Positions 10,735 to 21,024 of a stretch of DNA of 64,000 bases are shown here, one piece after another. The stretch covers positions 724,501 through 788,500 of the forward strand of contig CM065879.1 of NCBI GenBank assembly GCA_033439255.1, given 5' to 3'. The notes beneath the pieces are model-generated. The model saw only the letters and a list, made by a program, of their open reading frames with translations, had not been told where the DNA came from and searched no databases. Numbering within the stretch: the first letter of the stretch is position 1; every line of letters starts with the position of its first letter. Source of the DNA: Hericium rajendrae (taxonomy: Eukaryota; Basidiomycota; Agaricomycetes; Russulales; Hericiaceae). Position numbers and translations under genes: made by a program.

Positions 10735-12969
10735 ATGACAACCTCATCCTCATCCTCGAAGGAGCTTACATGTTTGCAAGATTTTCTCAATCTTGCCAGC
10801 AATCGACCGAAGCTTCGAGATGTTCCCAAGCTCTCGAACGATCTCCTTACGAGAGTGCGGAATAGCAAGAGGCATTCTACCAACAATAATGACTTACTGG
10901 AATTTCTCGGCGACAGGTGTGTCAACCTCATAGCAGCGATCCTCGTCGAGAGGGTCCGCGTGGATAAAGTCCACCATACGGTTTGGCTTTCTACACGTCA
11001 TCCATAATCTCTTTCTGGTCACTGATGCGTTTGGATCTAGGCAGTTCGCAGGGTAATCTGTAACAACGACACGTTCGGTCGACTGTCTTTCTACCTGCGT
11101 TTTCACGAGCACGCAATTCTAGACAAGCAGGACCTCCATGCGTTCGACGACTGGAATCCACAATTGAACATACCTCCGCCCAAGGTTCTCGCAGATATCT
11201 TCGAAGCCTACTGCGGTGCCGTGTATCTGCAACACGGATGGAAGAAGCTTGAGCGCTGGCTCGACGTGCTCTTCAGGCCTATCATTCAGGTTGCTACTGG
11301 TGATTTCTGGTATAGCGAGTTACCTCGGAACATGCGCCTCTGCACATCAACGTCCAGCAAGATGGAAGAATCGCGCTTTCAAAGTAAACTCTTGGATTTC
11401 TTGGAATTCAAGCGCGACATGATCACGAAGAAAGGCCAGCCGATCAAGGATGCTCTGCCTTCTGATACGCAAATTAAGATCGCAGACGAGTCGTTGAAGG
11501 AGCTCCATCACGATGATTCTGAGATCTCCGTCCAACTGCTCAATTTCTGGATCTGCAAGATAATCATACGCATATGGCCGGAGTACCATGAGGCCACGGC
11601 AAGAGCAACCCATCTAGCAACTGTATGGACTATTCCATATCATTTCTCGTCGTGTCGAGATACACTGATATTTCGACAACCTTATCTGGCAGGCAATCAC
11701 CGAGCTTGTAACCGGCGATAAGACTATGGCATCAATTGCAAGGATACTATCTGTGGACTCCCTCATCGCAAAACTTGATGATAAAATTTCACGCAAGCTC
11801 GCTAGCCAGGCTATGAAAGAGCCTTCACCTGCCGTCCTTGCTTCGGCGCTGAGGGCTGTGATCGGCATGGCCTATCACATTGATCCTGATCTCGCAACTG
11901 CTCGCGGAGAGAAGCTGTTCGAGCCGCTGGTCATCAGGACACACGATATCCTCACCCAAGAATCCTCGTAAGTCTCAGGATAACCACGTTTACAACAATG
12001 TTCATATATGGTCATGACAGATATAAGCCCGTTCTTCGTCGCTTGGCCACCAAAGGAGACAATAAGGCCTCCATGCCGACGCCGTCCAATGCCGTCCACG
12101 ACCCTGTGTCTGCTCTTGTCGACGGTCTCAAGTCGATTAGCATTACTGAAGACAGAAGCGAGCGCCGCACACCCACCAGCAGCCCCTTCAAAACACGCCA
12201 AAGCTCAGCTCATCGCAGTTCTGATGCCGTCTCAGATCTTGTCGGCCAGCTGCAGTCAATTCGCTTGGAGGATAAAACTGCCGCTTCAACCGGGACTCAA
12301 GGGCGCCTGAAACTTGAAGACTTGTTCGACCTCGCTCAGAATATTGACTGCCGTACGAGTGAGGGTTCACACAGCGAGGACAAAACCTCCGGCGAAGTTG
12401 ATTCCAGCACTTATCGGTGCCGTGCAGCCTCTTTTCCCTCAAAGAATATCCCGCCATCCGCACTGAATCAGAGCACTTCCAGCAGTGACAGCCCCGGCAA
12501 GCCACGATCGTTAGGCAAATGGAAGCCTATCATGGGCGGCTGTGGCGAGACGGCTGCGGCAGGCGATACATCCAAGAAGTCACCCGCCGAACCGGACGTC
12601 GATTTGCACCAGACTGGAGACACGAACACAGGCGCTAGTAATCACTCTACGCTCGCAAGCACTCTCAATTCAAGCTCGACCAGTAGTGACGGACGCCCGG
12701 ATAGTGGTTACGCGTCCTCGACGTCTCCGACCGGCTCGGCCTCTTCGGCAATTTCACCATCTGTCAAGAGCGCGTATGATTCGACCAAGGGGTCTCCAGT
12801 CTCCTCTATATTCGTGCCTCGACAGATTTCGCGGAAATCACGCCAGGCTCCGAAGATGAAGGAACCTGTGCATGGGTCATCTTTACCGCGAGATGCACAG
12901 GAGGGCGACGAGAAGAAGGCGAAGCAGAGTGTCTGGGAGGCAGACACTCCGGCTTATGCATCGGTCTAA
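10735..12969 (+). CDS. Protein with tandem RNase III domains, the second one inactive
   Basis: Predicted dsRNA endonuclease of about 680 residues in about four exons. Domain 1 (residues about 15-190) carries both RNase III signatures: NNDLLEFLGDR (10885-10917) and PKVLADIFEAYCGAVYL (near 11180-11230). The acidic catalytic residues D/E and D, and D and E, are all present; the first is D where most enzymes have E. A second, related fold follows (about 11530-11930) with LLNFWIC in place of LLEFLGD and LASALRAVIG in place of LADIFEAYVG, so both metal-binding motifs are lost. The last 300 residues are Ser/Thr-rich and look disordered, with a repeated DAVSDLVGQLQSI / DPVSALVDGLKSI motif. No helicase, PAZ or obvious dsRBD is seen, so this is not a standard Dicer. 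It lies tail to tail with Argonaute, about 300 bp apart. A role in small-RNA processing is inferred. Confidence 0.82.
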
Positions 12970-13263
12970 CGCGACCTGTTGGATGTGGTGGGTGGTCACC
13001 TTGGGGGTCCATCGCTTTCTAGTGCCAGGTATTCAGTTATGTTCTAAGCTCTATGCTATATGCTTCATGTTCTATTCTGTTCCGCGCTCATTTCCTGGAA
13101 TCTCATGCTTCATTTGAAGCTCAACGGTAAGCAGAAGCATACACGAGACGACTGACTACATTTCGACGCACATACAGATATATTCGTACAGCAATACAAG
13201 AATAACAACCAATTCGACGATCCCGATATCCCAGAGGTGCGGTTACGCATGCGATGATACGAC

Positions 13264-16200
13264 CTACAGATAAAACATGATGTCCTTCAGGCCTGGGCCC
13301 TTGACGCCGCCATGCCACATCTGCTCCGCCTCGCGCCGAACCTCATCGTCCGCCTGTGAACCGCTCGCCGACGTCGCCGTCGTCCCACTGCTCGAGATGC
13401 CCTGCAACAGCTTATGGAGGTAGCACCGCCCGCGCTCGCACGCCAAATCCGCGTAGTACGCCGGCGACACCAGGCTGACCGCCTTCGTCGCGCGGGCGAA
13501 CGTGTAGCTCACGGCGTTCGTGAGCACCTGCAGGTCGTCCGCCTTCAGGCTCATCTCGTTGCAGACGACGTAGTAGTGCGTCGGCCGAGTCGTGCCCTGC
13601 AGCCCGCCGTGCGCCTGCAGGAAGAAATCGAACTCATAGATGGCGGTGATGCCGCGGTCGACGACGGTGCCCGGGCGCGGGTTCCCGTCCCTGTCTGCGT
13701 GCTGCGCCTCGGTGGGGTAGAAGCGTGTGTGGTGGCGCTTGCCGCAGATGACGACGGTGAGTTTCGGGCGGTACGGAGATTGAGGCGTATCGAATTTGCG
13801 GAAGGCGGCGCGCATCTTAGGGATTTCGTCTTCGACGACGATGGCAAATTGGCCCTGTGTCACGATGAATAAGCGAAACCAAACAGGAGATGGCCACTCA
13901 CTTCAGACACGCCATCACGGTAAACGAGGATGCGCTGAGGCAATGTCCTGTTGTTCTTGCCCCGGTACAGGGTCAGCCTTTCTTCCATCATGTCCTGCAG
14001 GTCCGTAATCATCTGCAAATGGCCATAAGCAAACACGAAGGGATAACAGTCGCAGCGTGCAGGCATACCTCTTTCTTGGACTGCTGCATGCGAAGACTAG
14101 CAGGATACTGGGCAAACTGCTGGTCTAGACTCGCGACGACAGCAGCAATAGAAGGCGTTCCCTTCACAGTCGATGGACCGGGATGCGTCACATCCATACC
14201 AACTATCATTGTCGGCGGCTTCTGCAGCTTTCCCATGATGTTATCGTCCAAGCGATGGTTGACGCCTCCGAGCTTCATGTTCACCTTGAGGGCCACGTTC
14301 GCGAAGTACTGGACCTGGCCTTTGTCCTTCCTGATCTTAGCCGATTGCACGCACACGGTCGGGACATCAAGGTAGACATCGCACAGGTGCTTGATCCCCG
14401 AGTATACGTGTTTGTCGCTGCTGGAGAGAATGACCAGCACCAACTTGGGCTTCGGCTTCAGCGTCATCAGCGACTCGCGGACCTTCTGGATCGCTGCGCT
14501 GCGAACAGGATCCGTCTGGTTCTTGGGCGGCAGGTCCACCTGCGCGAGCCCGGGCGGATTCTGGCCAACCTGCATACCACACAGCCGGCACATCTTCATG
14601 AAACCCTGAATCGTCTTCGCCAGCTCGGGATCTTGCGTGCTCTGGAACTCGTCGCGGTCATTGCGGTCCTTGATGAGCAGCACAGCCCAGTTCTCAAGAC
14701 GCCCGCCGACAGCGAACTTCACGTCGCGCAGGTTCCAGCTCGCGCGCTCGTCGACCTTCGGCTCGCCCCGCCCGTACCGGATGCCGGGCGGCGGGAGGAT
14801 GCGCCCGGGCACGACGGCCATCTTGTCGCCGATGGACACGCCGAACGCGTTGAGCACAGGAGATGCACCCGCGCGGAAGCCGAGTTCGGTCAGCCCGCTT
14901 GTCGTGATCATACCCGCGTTCACGTTCGGCGGCTTGGCGGCGACGAGGATCATCTGTGCCGTGTGCTCATCGAGCAGCTTTCCGCGGAAAGGTTGTCCGG
15001 CCAAAATGGTGCATACTTCGGGCGGAAGGAGATTCTGCTTCTTCCCACCTACGTCAACAAGGGGCAAGTTGGGGTACCGAAGAGTGATTTGGTACTCTAG
15101 GACATAAATCAGTACCCGCAATGAGAAAACGCGGAAGATAGTGAGAAGTGAACTGACTCTGGCGGAAGTATTGCTCCACGTTGACTCTCCCGAGCTCACA
15201 GTCGAAGGTGTGCTGTCTTGGCGTGAGCTTTGATATAGACTTGACTCCTTTCTTATAGCCAAGATGCTGTGTCTTTACGCGAACGCCTTTGACGAATGCT
15301 CCCATCCTAGCGCCAAAGCTGGCACTTTGGAAGGACATCATGGCCTCTGCCAAATTCCCCGGCTGATAGAACGCAGTCGTGCACACATTGACGTTGACCA
15401 TCAGCTGCTTGAATGATGGACGGACAGAAGAATAAAATCCTCGCCAAGCCTCCAGACCTCCGCCGAGTGGAACAGGAGGCTGAGCATTCGGGAAGAAGAA
15501 CCGGTTGCGGCCCACCATGACGCCACCACCCTGCTGCGGGCGATTCGGATGGGCCGCGAGAATGATGTTCAGCGCCTGGACTACGGGAAGAATGTCATAG
15601 TCGCGATACTGAGGATTGCCGAAAAGGTAACTGCGAATACAATGAGTACGAAGTCATATAATGTGGTAAAATGATTACTTCTGCAGATTGCCCGTATCGA
15701 TGGGCTGCGTGTATTTGATGGTGAGAGTGTAATCTCTATCTCGTCCCTGCGCGACGGGGCCTTCTTCGTCTTCCTCCGAATAATGTACAGGAATAGTGAG
15801 CGGCTGCGGCAACTGCCTCGCCGCAATGAGCTTCGCGCCGTGGTCATGCGCTACGGTTCCGCGCATCCCAGCCTGCGCCCATTCGGGCGTTGCTTCTGCA
15901 AGCTGGAAGATGCGGCGTTTGACCCTCCTCGCAGCAGTACCCGCGGCCGGAGCGATGGTAACGTCGTACTCATGCAGAGGACCTTTCGGCACCTTTACGG
16001 GAAAGAAATTTGTACGCAGCTTGATGGGTGTGCCCACTGTGCCGAAGTCCGGACGCGACGGGATCTGATTTGACGTGATTGACATGCGGCTGAGTGTCAT
16101 GACGAGCTCATCCTGCGTCCTATCCAGACGAGTGTCGATAGTAGCGGGCTCATTCGGCGCGAAGACGCTGTCGTAAGATTATCATCAGCAGTCGAAATCA

Positions 16201-16518
16201 AAGCGTGAAAAATGCCACTCACCCGCCTTGCTCTCGAGGACCACCAAAACCTCCGCGGCCTCGAGGAGTTCCACCCCTTGACCCCCCACGAGATCCTCCG
16301 TAGCCGCCGTCTCCGCCTTGGTAGCCACGCCCTCCTCTGTCGCCTCCGCCTCCACGACCTCGATCACCTGAACCTCCACGCCCTCTGTCGCCTCCGCCGC
16401 CTCCTCTGCCACCAGGACTGGCACCTCTCGGGCCAGGGCTACCTCGCGACGATCCTCCCCTTCCACGATCGTAACCACCTCCTCCACGGCCCCTCCCGCG
16501 GTCTCCGCCTCTTTGCAT
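13264..16518 (-). CDS. Argonaute, with arginine-glycine-rich N-terminus
   Basis: Small-RNA-guided slicer of about 990 residues in six exons. Residues 1-100 are RGG/GGRG repeats (16219-16518). The N domain follows (PIKLRTNFFPVKVPKGPL), then linker 1 (YLFGNPQYRDYDILPVVQAL, VGRNRFFFP, YQPGNLAEAM), PAZ (FDCELGRVNVEQYFRQ, YQITLRYPNLPLVDVG, LPPEVCTILAGQ), MID (KHLCDVYLDVPTVCVQSAKI) and PIWI. The four catalytic residues appear intact: D in VGMDVTHPGPS, E in QSKKEMITDL, D in VYRDGVSEGQF and H in RPTHYYVV. The protein ends MFYL, as many Argonautes do. All introns are 45-65 bp with good GT...AG. The start at 16518 is chosen because it opens the RGG exon. It converges with the RNase III gene, which supports a shared RNAi role. 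No sign of decay is seen. Confidence 0.95.
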
Positions 16519-16781
16519 GCTGTTTGATGTCGGTGTTTGAGAAGATGGGACAGGGAATGATCAGCAAAGAACAAGGTTCTCCGCCTGTGGGTACAGGACA
16601 ACGCGTGGACGAGAGTATAAGTAGGATCGCAGCCGGGCGCTTACGGCAATGCCAATGATCCAGTTACAGTTCGTGCTGCGACAATAGCCGCCTCGCGGTA
16701 GCAGTGTGGCAGCCCGAGAGAGTGGCAGGAACAACGCAGGACTATTTGAGCTCTTGAGGTGCGCAGATGCTTGATCCTTGC

Positions 16782-17036
16782 CTATTCGAAGGGCGCTTTG
16801 GCGACGTCCTGTGACTCCTGTGCGAGGGCTTCGGTGAGAAGGCCATCGAGCGCCATGATGCACAGTATGTTGTCTCGGAGGCTTATCACGATCACATCAC
16901 GGAACCGGGATAACATCCGTCCCTTCTTGGGAGTGTGGATGTTCTGCAGGAAACGTGGCGATATAAATCAAGGAAAATGGGAAGAAATTTGAGAGCCGTA
17001 CGCGCAAAGCACAACATTATGCAGAAGAAATCTCAT
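16782..17036 (-). CDS. Possible small gene, unknown function
   Basis: A well-formed acceptor (CGTTTCCTGCAG near 16965) precedes an open exon reading NIHTPKKGRMLSRFRDVIVI, then SLRDNILCIMALDGLLTEAL, and stopping at 16782. Upstream, an ATG at 17036 in good context (AAAACCATGA) opens MRFLLHN; the donor joining the two in frame is uncertain (GTTGTG, phase 0), and the stronger donor GTACGG gives the wrong phase. The composition is that of a real small helical protein of about 60-75 residues, but I cannot name it. The LINE insertion at 17118 lies about 80 bp upstream of the ATG and could affect its promoter. Confidence 0.35.
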
Positions 17037-17102
17037 GGTTTTATCTGTAGAGATGAGGTGGCAGAGAGAAGACGGAGGCAAATATGAAATGCACGTTACA
17101 CA

Positions 17103-17113
17103 GAGTAACACAA

Positions 17114-17117
<4 letters not shown>
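17103..17117. repeat. Left target-site duplication of the LINE insertion
   Basis: GAGTAACACAACCTC, identical over 15 bases to 19212-19226 on the other side of the element. Confidence 0.95.

Positions 17118-17172
<55 letters not shown>
17118..17172. repeat. 55-nt poly(T) run, the poly(A) tail of the element
   Basis: An uninterrupted run of 55 T on the plus strand immediately inside the left target duplication. It marks the 3' end of the minus-strand LINE-derived insertion. Confidence 0.95.
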
Positions 17173-17175
<3 letters not shown>

Positions 17176-17421
17176 CAATAGTATTTATATAGCGCCAGCA
17201 TGAAAGCCAGGGGCGCTTTGGTAAGTACAGGAGTAGCCTACTGGAGTGGTAGCCGAAGACGTAAGTACAAAACGTAACCTAGTTGACATTGGGACCGACT
17301 AAGCCCTTACGATTGGGTCAGAGAGTATGACTGTATGCTGATCGTTAGATACGAGAGGCGCATCGAGAAAAGAGATATCCGAAACAGAGTCTGACCGAAA
17401 CCATGTAACCGTAGGAAAGAA

Positions 17422-19137
17422 CTAAACCTCATCCATGGCAACGTCCGCCGACGGTCCCGCTTTCCCTTTGCCCTTGCCTTGCGACGCGGGTGCCATGGAG
17501 GCCATTCCCGACTTGGGCTTGTGAGGGCCCGTCTGGTGGGAACGAATCCAGGGGAAGTCCTGGCGATGCTTGTAAAAGCCACACTCCGAAGAGTCGGCCC
17601 GATGTGCGCCACGGCAATTGGCGCAGGCAGGTAGGTGGGGGCAGGTCACGTTCCCTGTGCCGGAGCAGCAGGGAGCCTTGGACGTGTGATCCCGCTCATC
17701 GTGGAGGCCGCTACAGTGAGCACAGCGCTTGTAGATCGACCTACAGTGGTTGGCACGATGACCCCACTTCTGACACGTAGTGCAGCGTGGGACCGTATAA
17801 TCCTTCGCAGAGCGGGTGGCCTGTGCCCAGCAGGACTCGCCATGCAGAAGTACAGAGCGCTTGAGGACGTCCCGAAGAACGGAACCCCGAGCATTGTCTG
17901 TGAAATCGACATAAAGTACACCGAAGCCCCGAGCGGACTTGGGGGTGTGGATGCGTGGAGGGGAGGTGATGTTGATGCTCGCCCAATGAGGGTCCTTGCG
18001 GAGATCCTGGAGGAGAGCATCAGAGGTGACTGGGGAGCCATCGCGGTTCTGAAGGGGGATGCGACGGAAGAAGATCGTGTTCCGGAACTGAAACCGAGCG
18101 GCAGTAGCACGCACAGTCGCAGCATCGGCAGGAGAGGTGAAGTAGTGAAGAACAAACTCCCTGAACGTGTTGTCGAGAGATGGAGGGGGCCGTTTGTTGA
18201 ATCGGACCCTGAAGGAGGACGGTGGCATCCAGCGGACAAACTCGACGAGGAGTCCATCTGCATCGGCAGCTGGAAGGGGGTGAGAGATCAGCCAATCCTG
18301 GAACAGTTGGCACAGCGTGCCGTCGTTCGAGATGGTAGATGGATTGAGAGGGGCACCACTGAGGGCAACCGTGATGGTGTTCATCGCACCCGTAGGTGCG
18401 TGCTTGACCTTGGGCTTGGCAGGACTGGGGGGCCGCTCGGGTCCAGGAGGGCTGGGGTCGTGATACAGGGGGCCGAGGTCACGGGCGACCTGAATCAGCT
18501 GGGTGGCAGGTGCCGTGGGAAAGGCAGCAGCAAGGGCGGCGATACGTGCGAGAGAGTCGGGCCGGGAAGGGGTGGTCGAGGCTGGGGCCGCCGAGGCAGC
18601 TGGTCGGGTGGCAGGGGACTTGGTCTTCTTCGACTTGCCTGCAGGTGTGGATGCCGGCGCCTTCTTGCCTTGAGGCTGAGGCGTGCGAGAGGGTTGAGAG
18701 GGGGCACCGCTGATGGCCGCCGTCACATAGGACAGGGGTGGACCCATCTGAGAGACAGGAGCAGGAGCGGGCGGATCGGGTGGTGGAGCATCGATGGGCT
18801 CGATGATCATGGGGGCCTCAGAAGGAGGGGGAGGAGGCTGAACAGTAGTCGGAAGGACAGGGAACTGACCATTCCAGACGGCGGTCAGGTAGTTGATTTC
18901 TTGGCGGAGGCGGACGATCTCCGGGTTGGGGGTAGCCTTGAAGTTGCCGTGGAGGATGGCTTCGGCGATACTGCGTAGGGTAGACTGCGCACGGATGTAG
19001 TTGGGTACAGGGGGCTTCGCAGGCCCCGGCGTCGACGAACGAGATGAGGGGTTGGATTGACCGGGAGGAGGAGCAAGGGGGGAGTAGGAATTGCGAAAGG
19101 ATGAGGAGGGGGGAGGGTTGTCGCCGGGCGACGACAT
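17422..19137 (-). CDS. LINE ORF1 protein (gag-like, zinc knuckles)
   Basis: Intact ORF of 571 codons from the first in-frame ATG at 19137; the frame is also open upstream to 19203 without an ATG. The first 270 residues are Pro/Ser/Ala-rich and low complexity. The middle holds an RRM-like/gag-like segment (ITVALSGAPLNPSTI, FRVRFNKRPPPSLDNTFREF, GFGVLYVDF). The end carries cysteine-histidine knuckles: CTTCQKWGHRANHC (C-x2-C-x4-H-x4-C), then CAHCSGLHDERDH and CANCRGAHRADSSEC. This is the usual order for ORF1 of fungal Tad-like LINEs, where the protein binds element RNA and forms the particle. No stop or frameshift is seen, in keeping with recent arrival. The protein itself makes no DNA. Confidence 0.88.
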   Translation of the reverse strand: MSSPGDNPPPSSSFRNSYSPLAPPPGQSNPSSRSSTPGPAKPPVPNYIRAQSTLRSIAEAILHGNFKATPNPEIVRLRQEINYLTAVWNGQFPVLPTTVQPPPPPSEAPMIIEPIDAPPPDPPAPAPVSQMGPPLSYVTAAISGAPSQPSRTPQPQGKKAPASTPAGKSKKTKSPATRPAASAAPASTTPSRPDSLARIAALAAAFPTAPATQLIQVARDLGPLYHDPSPPGPERPPSPAKPKVKHAPTGAMNTITVALSGAPLNPSTISNDGTLCQLFQDWLISHPLPAADADGLLVEFVRWMPPSSFRVRFNKRPPPSLDNTFREFVLHYFTSPADAATVRATAARFQFRNTIFFRRIPLQNRDGSPVTSDALLQDLRKDPHWASINITSPPRIHTPKSARGFGVLYVDFTDNARGSVLRDVLKRSVLLHGESCWAQATRSAKDYTVPRCTTCQKWGHRANHCRSIYKRCAHCSGLHDERDHTSKAPCCSGTGNVTCPHLPACANCRGAHRADSSECGFYKHRQDFPWIRSHQTGPHKPKSGMASMAPASQGKGKGKAGPSADVAMDEV

Positions 19138-19211
19138 GCTGGGAATTGTTGTAGCTGATATCGATGATTTTTCCCAAAGAGGAAGGTAGTGGTTACTGGT
19201 CAAGAAGCGAT

Positions 19212-19226
19212 GAGTAACACAACCTC
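19212..19226. repeat. Right target-site duplication of the LINE insertion
   Basis: GAGTAACACAACCTC, a perfect match to 17103-17117. Confidence 0.95.
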
Positions 19227-19623
19227 AAACAAGGATCAAGGCCGGTTGTTGCCGACCACATCGCCGCCCAAGCCGCAAGCGCGTTTTGCAGCGTCAATCG
19301 CAATGACCTCGAGCACTCACCTAAACTTGGCCTATCTATGCAATAATTGCACTGACATTGCTAGATTCATATTTGGATGGTCAATGGTAAAGCCTGACAT
19401 AGGAGCCGGGGCCGATTCGTCTAAATTTCGCAGGTGAGTTGATCGAGTCGTGATCACGTCGGTGCTTACAGTGGACATCGTGCTCAAAAAGTCTATCCTT
19501 ACTCGTGAACAACATCAGCGTCTTGCATTGAGCTAAGATCATCAAGTTGAAAGGAGGAGACCAACGACAAAGTAAACCTCGCAGCTGGCGTAGTTGAATT
19601 CGACGTGAACAGAAGCAGCGGAC
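19227..19623. other. Intergenic region upstream of the ketopantoate reductase
   Basis: About 400 bp with no exon I can support. Before the LINE arrived it was continuous with the region at 17036-17102. It should hold the promoter of the gene starting at 19624, but no motif is clear. Confidence 0.35.
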
Positions 19624-21024
19624 ATGTCACTTGCCATCAAGCCACTCAAAGAGGTTCTTCTCGTCGGATATGGTGCTGTAGGAGCCATTTGTACGTCCCC
19701 GGCTCCCACATCTTGGATGGGTATCTCATCCACTGAAAAAAGTTTCTTTGGTGCTCACGCGCAGTGGACGAGCGCGGGTCACCGCCGTTGCGAGAAGTAA
19801 CTACGGCGCTGTGGATGGTGCGTTTCATGTTTCATGTTATTACTGTTATACCAAAGCATCTTGTTGAGTTCCTATCGCAGCCCATGGGATCAACTTTCGC
19901 AGTGACAAATATGGCCGACTGGACGGATGGCGCCCGCATCGAGGTAATCTCCCCTTATTCTTGAATTATAGAACAATTTAGGAACCTTTTTCCAAGTCAT
20001 GCCTTCTGTTGCACAGGCCTCAGATAGGGCGTACGACTACGTCGTCGTAGCTACGAAAGCGATACCCGAGATTACGCGGACCCCTGCACTTCTCTCGCCG
20101 CTGTTATCGCAGCCGTATGTGCAGACACATGCGCAACCCACATACGTGCTCATGCAAAACGGCCTGAATGTGGAGAAGGATCTGTACGAATCGGTGAAGA
20201 GCCTACGTCAAGACCCTAAGATCATCAGCACCACCATCTGGATTGGAACAAACATGTTTGATTCAAACGTAGTGGAACACAACCACTTTGTGAGCCTCCA
20301 GCTTTAGGAACGTAGACGTGTTGCCGATATCTTTCGCAGGACCGCGTCTCCATGGGCGTATATCGCCCGAACGACTTCACGACCACGCAGAACAGCGAGT
20401 CTGAAGCAAGCCTTTTGGCGGACTTCGGAGATGTGCTTAAAGAGGGCGGGTCTGAAGTCACGATCGTGCCCGAGATTCAACGCATCAAATTCGCAAAGAA
20501 CTTCTGGAACGTCGCATTCTCCGCCGTGTCCGCGCTCACGCGTCATCCCCTCACGGCGATATTCCGCCCTCCCAAATCGCCAGCCAATAGTGACGTGGAT
20601 GTCCCGCCCTCCGTTACCCAGGCACGCCTTATTGAAGAGTATACAGTCCCCGTGCTGCATTCAATCTTGAAGGAGCTCCTCGCAGTAGGACATGCGCTGG
20701 GTTTCCCAGCTGATGAGACAGGCCTTCCTCCGCGTCTCGTGGAGGACGTGATCAGAAACACAGGTAGGCTGCATTCGGTGCCTGAGAGCAGGCACCGGAC
20801 GAGCATGCTGGTTGATGTCGAGAACGGCCGACCGATTGAAGTGGAACCCATCTTTGGCGAGGTAGTCAGAATGGCTAGAGAGAAGGGTGTGGACATACCG
20901 GTAGGCTGTTTGTATTCCATCGTATCTGCCCTCGCTCACTGTTCTTCATCAGCGAATTGAGCTGTTGTATGCTCTGCTAATTGTCCTCCAGAATCAACTG
21001 CTGCAGTCCGTAGAGAAGCGATGA
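19624..21024 (+). CDS. Ketopantoate reductase-like protein (ApbA/PanE family)
   Basis: NADPH-dependent reduction of 2-dehydropantoate to pantoate, a step in pantothenate and coenzyme A synthesis; related fungal proteins may act on other 2-keto acids. About 365 residues in six exons. Exon 1 gives KEVLLVGYGAVGAIF, the Rossmann GxGxxG loop, followed by VTAVARSNY. The middle exons give HGINFRSDKYGRLDGWRPHR, then DRAYDYVVVATKA and TYVLMQNGLNVE, the family's conserved NG motif. The C-terminal half holds KFAKNFWNVAFSAVSALTRH, the K-x3-N-x3-N type substrate site, and ends RIELLYALLIVLQNQLLQ after a last small intron, with TGA at 21022-21024. All introns are about 50-75 bp. No damage is seen. Confidence 0.88.

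Larger units (their letters stand above)
17118..19211 (-). mobile_element. Young non-autonomous LINE-derived element carrying ORF1 only
   Basis: Read on the minus strand, the element starts at 19211, has a 5' leader of about 74 nt, one intact ORF (ORF1), a 3' UTR of about 250 nt whose end reads CTATATAAATACTATTGATT, and a pure poly(A) of 55 nt (T-run 17118-17172). A perfect 15-bp target duplication flanks it. No reverse transcriptase or endonuclease ORF is present, so it must have been moved by another LINE's enzymes. The arrangement resembles the mammalian HAL1 ('half-a-LINE') elements. An uninterrupted ORF, a perfect duplication and a pure long tail all argue for very recent insertion. ORF1 with CCHC knuckles suggests the Tad1/I side of the LINE tree. 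Confidence 0.9.

Noticed and set aside
10735-12969. Dicer
   Set aside because: No helicase, PAZ or clear dsRBD; only one catalytically complete RNase III domain.
14183-15100. 305-codon plus-strand ORF
   Set aside because: Antisense to the Argonaute PAZ-PIWI exons; no family features.
17118-17172. Poly(T) as a sequencing artefact
   Set aside because: It lies exactly at the 3' end of an element bounded by a perfect 15-bp duplication, so it is best read as a poly(A) tail, although its exact length may be uncertain.
17635-18978. 447-codon ORF on the plus strand
   Set aside because: It is the antisense shadow of the LINE ORF1, GC-rich and without motifs; the minus-strand frame carries the zinc knuckles.
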